From assembly GCF_031755915.1 (NCBI RefSeq), contig NC_083383.1:20139001-20203000 (forward strand): DNA of 64,000 nt, in the 5' to 3' direction. Positions within the stretch are counted from its first letter, which is position 1. Each line of letters starts with the position of its first letter. The position numbers were made by a program, and so were the translations under genes. This DNA is from Ziziphus jujuba (taxonomy: Eukaryota > Streptophyta > Magnoliopsida > Rosales > Rhamnaceae). Below are positions 58,310 through 64,000 of the stretch, one piece after another. The notes beneath the pieces were generated by a model. It was not told the DNA's origin. It did not search any database and saw nothing but the letters and a program-made list of their open reading frames with translations.

Positions 58310-58940
58310 ATGATTGAAAGTCTAATATACTTAATGAGTTGTACAAGATCAGACTTAACCTATGCAATAAGTAAACTGAGTAGATACACAGGTAATTCAA
58401 ATGAAAAATATTGGAAAAGAGTCATTAGAGTACTAAGATACTTACGATACACTCATTATTACGGATTGCACTATATAAGATATCTTGCTGTATTAGAAGG
58501 ATACGGTGATGTAATTGAATATCAGATAACAAGGATTAGTGGCTATGTATTCATATTAGCAGGTGCAACTATAACATGGAAGTCCTCGAAACAAACTGTT
58601 ATAGCTCGATCCATGATAGAATCTAAGTTCATTGCATTAGATAAATATGGTGAAGAGGCTGAATGGCTACACCAATTTTAAGAGGACATTTCAAGGTGGT
58701 CTAAACCTATGCCAGCAATAAGTATACACTTTAATAGTCAATCTGCGATTTGCAGGGCACAGAATATCATGTAAAATGGAAAGTCTAGACACATTCATAG
58801 TAGACATAATTCCATTGGACAATTAATCTCAACTGGAGTTATCTCGATAGACTATGTAAAGTCGAAAGATAACATTACAGATCCGCTAACCAAAAGGTTA
58901 AATAGAGATTTAGTTGAGAAGGCATCGAAGGAATGAGATT
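58310..58940 (+). pseudogene. Copia RNase H remnant
   Basis: LIYLMSCTRSDLTYAISKLS, SRYTGNSNEKYWKRVIRVLR, then SGYVFILAGATITWKSSKQT and VIARSMIESKFIALDKYGEE. Past a stop at 58680 come SAIC, KSRHIHSRHNSI and DPLTKRLNRDLVEKASKE, the usual copia polyprotein end. Confidence 0.88.
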
Positions 58941-59534
58941 GAAGTCCATGAGTAAAGTCGATACGATAGAAAACCAACCTAGTTGACTGAAGATCCCAAG
59001 ATCTAGGTTAAATGGGAGAATGCAATTGTAAAGACTGGTGTGGATAACTGTGGGGGTTAATCATCTGCCTATTCCTATGATGAAACAATTAATAAATGAA
59101 GATTAAGCATAAGGTATGTTTTAATGATTTCTATAAGAGTTTGTTTAGTAATCTATGCATAATCATGCTAATTACATTGGAAGTGGGAATCATTTATGTG
59201 AGAGAGAATAGTGGTCGCTTCAAAGGAGAATTGTTAAAGGTATAATTCTTTAGAAACTCTCGTAGAACCAGGGAGGTATTCAAGGCCAAAATGAATACAA
59301 AAGTGAGAATTGAAGTATACCAGGAAAGAATCTGTGTGAACTATATTGTCATTTACACAAACGATGAAATCATTCAAAGATATGACATCTACCATTAGTT
59401 AGTAAAGTAGATATAGTCTCACAAGGGAAGATTCAAAGAGTAACATCTACCTATCCTATGTAGGTTCCAACCGTAGAGTTTTATCACTAGAGTCATGCAT
59501 AATCCCAAGTCATCAAATAATTCATATGGAAGAT
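58941..59534 (+). other. Copia 3' untranslated region and polypurine tract
   Basis: Non-coding, with landmarks seen in related plant copia elements (CCAACCTAGTTGACTGAAGA, TTAATCATCTGCCTATTCC, GTGGTCGCTTCAAAGGAG). It ends in CATATGGAAGAT immediately before the LTR start TGTAAC, fitting the copia polypurine tract (usually AAGTGGGAGAT-TGT). Confidence 0.75.
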
Positions 59535-60070
59535 TGTAACATTTTTTTTCTTTTTTGTAATAATGGTTTTGAATGTTTTGACTTTAATGGGCCTTTGTGG
59601 CTTTAATGGGTCTTAAATGAATTTTATTAGGTCTTAATGTGATTGGGCATGACTTTTGGGGATTGCCTCCTTTCGTTTTGGTTTGAGAAGGAAGAGGTGT
59701 GTGTGCATTCTTCCTCTCATGATTTTTTTTTTTTTATGGAAAAAAAAAAACAACTTTTTCTATATCTTTTGCATTGTGAATGTGCTAAGCAAAAGCAAAT
59801 GTACACTGAAAGTTCAAAGAGAAAAGCTTCGTTGATGCTTTGTCAGAGAGCTTTTGCATCCATGGTATCCTAAAAACAATCGTTGGAAAGACATCTACAC
59901 CGGTGGGACGGAAATTATTTTAAAAAGACTGTGGTACCACACAGGCCTCAAACAAGTTTACGAAAAACAGATCACCAATAACTAAGACACACAGGTACAA
60001 ATTTCGTTTTTCATCTTTCCAAATGTTTTATTCCACATATATTTACATATATCATCAATATTCTTCAACA
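59535..60070 (+). repeat. 3' LTR of the copia element
   Basis: 536 bp; includes a roughly 30-bp stretch near 60001-60030 (TTTCGTTTTTCATCTTTCC) absent from the 5' LTR. Followed by aatac, the second copy of the target duplication. Confidence 0.88.
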
Positions 60071-60074
60071 AATA

Positions 60075-60335
60075 CTATTGGAACTTTTAACTAGAACATG
60101 TGACGTTGAGTTGATATTGGTTAAGGAGAGCAAGGTTAATTTAACAGACTGGGTGTGATTGAGGGTATAGGAAGGTAGTGGCTCAGACTGTTTTGATGCT
60201 ACATTGATGGTAGAAGTAGGGAATCTTGCGATAGTGAATGCAATGAAGGAGGTCCTTGATATTGCTTTATGATGCATATTGTCTATTTCTAAGAAGCCGG
60301 GTATCAAGACTATATATGAGGATCTTTCATCCATG
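60075..60335 (+). pseudogene. Receptor-like kinase pseudogene, 3' part
   Basis: Continues the kinase frame broken at 53208: LLELLTRTCDVELILVKESK, VNLTDWV, stop, LRV, stop, EGSGSDCFDATLMVEVGNLA, AMKEVLDIAL, stop, then KKPGIKTIYEDLSSM at the end. GSDCFDATL...M-EVL-IA...RPGIKTIYEDLSS is the C-terminal signature of the plant inactive LRR receptor-kinase group. The usual stop after the final SS(I/M) is lost and a lysine-rich readthrough follows. Three in-frame stops show decay. Confidence 0.87.
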
Positions 60336-61132
60336 TTGAAAGAAAGAAAGAAAAGAAAGAAAGGAAAGTGGCATGTGAATTTTAAACTTAAATTTCAACA
60401 CGTTGTGCATGTGATTGAGGAAATAGAGTTAAGAAGGCTTTTTTTTTATTGGTGGAAAGTTGTTTTATCCCAAAAGTGCAAACAAAATTCAAGGTTGGGG
60501 GTTAAAGTGTAAAAAAAAAAAAAAAGTTTGGAGGTAAAGTGCAAACATATATAAGGGTTAAGGGCCAACCATACCAATAATCTTAAAATATATAAAGTTT
60601 CCCCAAAAATTTTAAAATGATATATATTTTTTTTAAGGGAAATTGACACTTCCGTACTTCGACCTTTATCGAGATGGTACTTTGTGTCGTAAAATTTTTT
60701 TTTGGCAATTTGTACCTTCAATTCACAAAGTTATTGCACACTTGGTCCTTCTTTTAAATAATAAAAAAAATGATGATGCAATGTGTAATTTTATATAGTT
60801 TAGGATGTAAATTGTAAAAATTTACAAACAAAAAAATAATAAAAAATTAAAAATTAATTCAAGAGGACTATTATTTTTTTGATAAGTTGGTAACAAAATT
60901 TAAAAAATTACAAATTTAATTTAAAGACAAATAAAAATAAAAATCTTTACGTATAATAAATATTCAAAAAAAAATATAAAAGCCAAGTAAAAGTTTGAAT
61001 ATTTAAAAAAATGCAAATCTAATTGTTCAGAATTAAAATTAATAATTTTTGCATATTTTAGAGATTAAAAAAAAAACAAAAAGACCTGTAAACAAAAAAG
61101 AAAAAAGTGATCAAGTATTTATAAAATATAAA

Positions 61133-61168
61133 AGCATAATTTAGAAAATTATTTTTCTAAATTATGCT
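61133..61168. other. Perfect 16-bp hairpin, 4-base loop
   Basis: AGCATAATTTAGAAAA (61133-61148), loop TTAT, TTTTCTAAATTATGCT (61153-61168). The arms are exact complements. It lies toward the middle of the foldback element. Confidence 0.9.
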
Positions 61169-61176
61169 ATTTTATT

Positions 61177-61229
61177 TATATATATATATATATATATATC
61201 TATATCTATATATATATATATATATATAT
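61177..61229. repeat. (TA)n microsatellite
   Basis: TA repeated for about 53 bp with a CTATATCTA interruption in the middle. Confidence 0.9.
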
Positions 61230-62012
61230 TTTATTTACAATAATGTTTTATAAAATTTTTACTTTTTCATTTTTTTTATGCATGTTCAATTTTTTTATTG
61301 GGATTTATGTTTTTTTTTTTAAGGATATCAATTTTATTTTTATAAATTCTAATAATTATTTGTATGTATTATGGAGATTCTAAATTGAAAAAAAAATCTA
61401 TAAAAATATGATAAGTTATTCATAAAATTTAAAAGAAAAATTAAAGAAATATTTTATAAAATATATTCTTTTATTTAATACATGTATTTTTTTATATTTA
61501 TATTTACAATTCGGAAAAAAAATACATATAAGATTTTCTAATATAAATTTTTTTTATAAAATTTTTATTTTTCAATGAAATTTTTATTTTTTAATGCATG
61601 TTCAAATTTTTATATTGGTCTTTATTTATTTATTATTTTAGAATATCTATTATACGAAAGTTTTCATGTTCTAATTTTTTTATTGGTCTTTTATTTTTTT
61701 ATTTTTTTACGGATACCATTGTATGTAAAGTTTTATATTTTTTTATTTTTGAAGAATTACATTTGTAAATTGTAAATTTGTTTTTACTAACTTAGTAAAA
61801 AAATTAATAATCATCTTTAACAATCTTTTTGTTTTTCATTAATGTGTTAATTTAGAAATTTTTGTATTTTACATATTGAATTATATAAAATTGCATTTTG
61901 CACCTTCTATTTAATATTTTGATCAAAAATTAAGAGTGCAAAGATCTTGTGAGTTTGGGGTGTAAAATAGTAAAAAATATAATTTAGGATGCAACCATGT
62001 TAATTTTCCTTT

Positions 62013-64000
62013 TTATTATGAAAATAATTTTCTAAAGATGGCAGCCAGGTGGGGTTCAGAAATCTCCATCCCTGTCTCGGTCTTATTCCTTAATTACAGG
62101 GGAGTGGAGTCGACGCAAGGAGGAATTCTCCAAGTCAGGGTGAGGGTTCACATTTCCCATTATATTTCCACATTTAATTAGTTTTTTATTCTTAAAAATA
62201 ATATATTTAAAACATTTTAATATTTTCATTTCTATTTTACAAAAGAAATAAAAAATAAAAAAATTACAAAAAAATTATATAATATTAAAAATGCTAATAT
62301 TTCTTTATATATACTAATATTGATATCGTATGATGCATTATATATCTATTTACAATTGATAATTTCAAAAATAATGTATAATAATTAATTATTTTTAAAT
62401 TGAATTAAATTAATTAATTATATTATTTTTTATGAATAAAAATCAAAGTCTAAATTCATTATCAATTTTATAATTTTCATTAATATTATTTGATAGTTTT
62501 GCAAAAATCAAACAGTTTGGACATTTTTTTTAGTGGACATGGACATGTCACTCTAAATTCAATTAGAAAAATAAATAAAATATGATAATAAATTAATAAA
62601 AATTACACAACATAAATATAACAAAATTAAGTGATTGTACTAATATGTAGAAAACAAACAACTAAAAAATTTTTAAATGCCTTATAACAAAAAAGATTTT
62701 AAATATAAATTTAATCAATTAATTGAGACAATAGAAAATAATAATATTTTTTATAATAAAAATTGAAATTAAAGAATAAATATTATTCAATAATTTTATT
62801 TTTGATTGATTAAGTGTTAAAATATCATTTGCTTCGTTGTCAAATTTTAGATGATAATCTTCAAAAATTGATAATAACATAAATATTATTTTAAATCAAA
62901 AATAATTTTTTTTCTAATTCTTAAAATTAAATCATTAGTCCAAATTAAAATTTTTTATTTTATTATTTGAATCAATTTTAACGATGGCCATATATCGTCA
63001 CCAGTAATCCCTTTCCAATCACTAGTGGTTTTGCCGGCACCACCATCCAGTGATCCAGGGGAATCCCTTCAGTATTAAAGATGAGCCACAACGGAGACAA
63101 GACAACCTCGGCGAATTGCCAACCCCACAACTTTCCACCCCATTTTATATGTTTATTGAGAATTTAATTTCCATATATCCATATTTTTCCACCATTAAAA
63201 AATTCCCAAACACTGATTGGCTATTGTTCTCTTTTAAAAAAAAAAAAAAAAACAATGAAGCTACAGTTGTGGCCTCTGTTAACCATGTTTGCTATATCGG
63301 AATACAGGTTGCCACTCAAATAGGCAAAGCCATGATCGCGATGCTTTTGAGTTGTCCTTTTTCCTTTCCACCGCTCAAAATTATAGTGTCGTTTCTTTCT
63401 TAATTCATATTTTATTTTTTTGTGCTGTAAAACTTGAGGCGAGGGTCACTTTGTGAAGATGAGAATGAACATTTGTACCTCAAAAAATAAAAAAATAAAA
63501 TAAAAACATTCTGGCGGCTTGCAATATATATATTCTCTAAAGGACAAAAAGTCCCATCATACGTCTTAACGAAACAAAAATTCAAGAAAAAATAAATTTA
63601 CTGTTATTATTATATTCCACACATATAATAAATGTCAAAGTTTGATAAAGATCTTATAAGCATTTGTTTATCAAAAAGAACAAAAAATCTTATGACCATT
63701 TGTTTACCAAAAAATAAAAATTTATATTACGGGCATTAGTTATATTGTGAGTTTGTCCAATTAGGTGCTATATTTATATATATATATATATATATAAAAT
63801 AAATAAAAAAATTCATTTGCAAACTATTAAAAATATGAACATGCAAAGCTCCTGGTTATTGGTACCAATAGATTAGCATTTTTAGATATACGTATTTATA
63901 TATAAAATCCTTCTATGTTCAGGTCGGTCCTAATTAAAATGGTGCGGTTGAAAAACATGAAAAAAATGCTTAGTCATTGGATTTCAAAGAGTCTCATAAA
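62013..64000. other. AT-rich spacer
   Basis: No gene I can support. 62035-62150 is less AT-rich (GGCAGCCAGGTGGGGTTCAG) and 62985-63420 has a 117-codon plus-strand frame (63050-63403) without an ATG-defined or recognisable product; both may be gene or element remnants. (TA)n at about 63773-63795. Confidence 0.4.

Larger units (their letters stand above)
53209..60070 (+). mobile_element. Ty1/copia retrotransposon inserted in the kinase pseudogene
   Basis: 6862 bp, bounded by direct repeats of about 0.5 kb (53209-53716 and 59535-60070) that start TGTAA and end CAACA, with target duplication aatgc (53204-53208) / aatac (60071-60075), one change. Polyprotein remnants lie in copia order: gag, protease, integrase, RT, RNase H. 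A 1.28-kb leader separates the 5' LTR from gag and holds three kinds of short repeats. All coding parts have stops, and several active-site residues are changed. Confidence 0.92.
60635..62012. mobile_element. Foldback element with long imperfect inverted repeats
   Basis: The left end reads AAGGGAAATTGACACTTCC; the right end inverted reads AAAAGGAAAATTAACATGG. Inward the two halves keep matching in inverse orientation: TGTAATTTTATATAGTTTAG with ATGTAAATTGTAAAAATTTA (left, 60784-60825) against inverted TGCAATTTTATATAATTCAA with ATGTAAAATACAAAAATTTC (right, near 61840-61900), and TAAGTTGGTAAC against TAAGTTAGTAA. The right half is longer and has a triplicated GCATGTTCAATTTTTTTATT-type block (61283, 61599, 61667). 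No ORF. A target duplication could not be fixed. Confidence 0.65.

Noticed and set aside
63050..63403. 117-codon plus-strand frame near the right end
   Set aside because: Starts without an ATG, includes a poly-Lys run from an A tract, no recognisable domain. Left as spacer.
1..64000. CRISPR arrays, bacterial operons, rRNA genes
   Set aside because: Repeat spacing and composition do not fit CRISPR, introns and retrotransposons show a plant nuclear genome, and no rRNA-like sequence was seen.

Overview
The window looks like nuclear DNA of a flowering plant, most likely a eudicot. It is strongly AT-rich, full of poly-A/T and (TA)n tracts, has GT-AG introns, and carries plant-type Ty3/gypsy, Ty1/copia, PIF/Harbinger and CACTA elements. 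The one intact host gene is a pectin methylesterase with a PMEI pro-region. I cannot name the species. Most of the window is layered mobile DNA, much of it broken by stops and frameshifts.

Layout. 1-4920: two pieces of one Ty3/gypsy family joined head to head, so their LTRs form inverted arms around a decayed pol region. 4921-9400: AT-rich spacer with a degenerate tandem repeat, the end of a minus-strand LTR with its primer site, and a short unknown ORF. 9403-16365: a boundary-complete PIF/Harbinger transposon (TAA target duplication). It holds a DDE transposase, a Myb/SANT-like protein, and a third small ORF that joins an RNase H1 N-terminal (viroplasmin-type) domain to a C-terminal membrane segment. 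17.5-19.9 kb: a non-coding stretch resembling a long gypsy LTR. 22555-24877: the pectinesterase, two exons.

26.97-35.97 kb: a long solo-LTR-like sequence on the minus strand, split by a 5.07-kb CACTA element (30576-35641, CTA target duplication). The CACTA body keeps a small transposase-associated remnant and two tandem arrays; one array repeats a tRNA-Pro-like sequence with recognisable Pol III A and B boxes. 39057-48869: a near full-length minus-strand gypsy element with about 2.4-kb LTRs, primer site, decayed gag-PR-RT-RH-IN and polypurine tract. 50.1-51.1 kb: a copia gag/primer-site/LTR fragment. 52873-60335: a decayed receptor-like kinase gene whose kinase exon is split by a 6.86-kb copia element (53209-60070, TSD aatgc/aatac). 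60635-62012: a long-inverted-repeat (foldback) element with a perfect 16-bp hairpin near its middle. The rest to 64000 is AT-rich spacer.

How the parts work together: in the Harbinger element the transposase (catalysis) and Myb-like protein (DNA binding) are the usual pair. The role of the third ORF is unknown, and it is the best candidate here for something under-described. The pectinesterase acts alone in the cell wall. The other coding stretches are remains of retrotransposons or of a host kinase gene.
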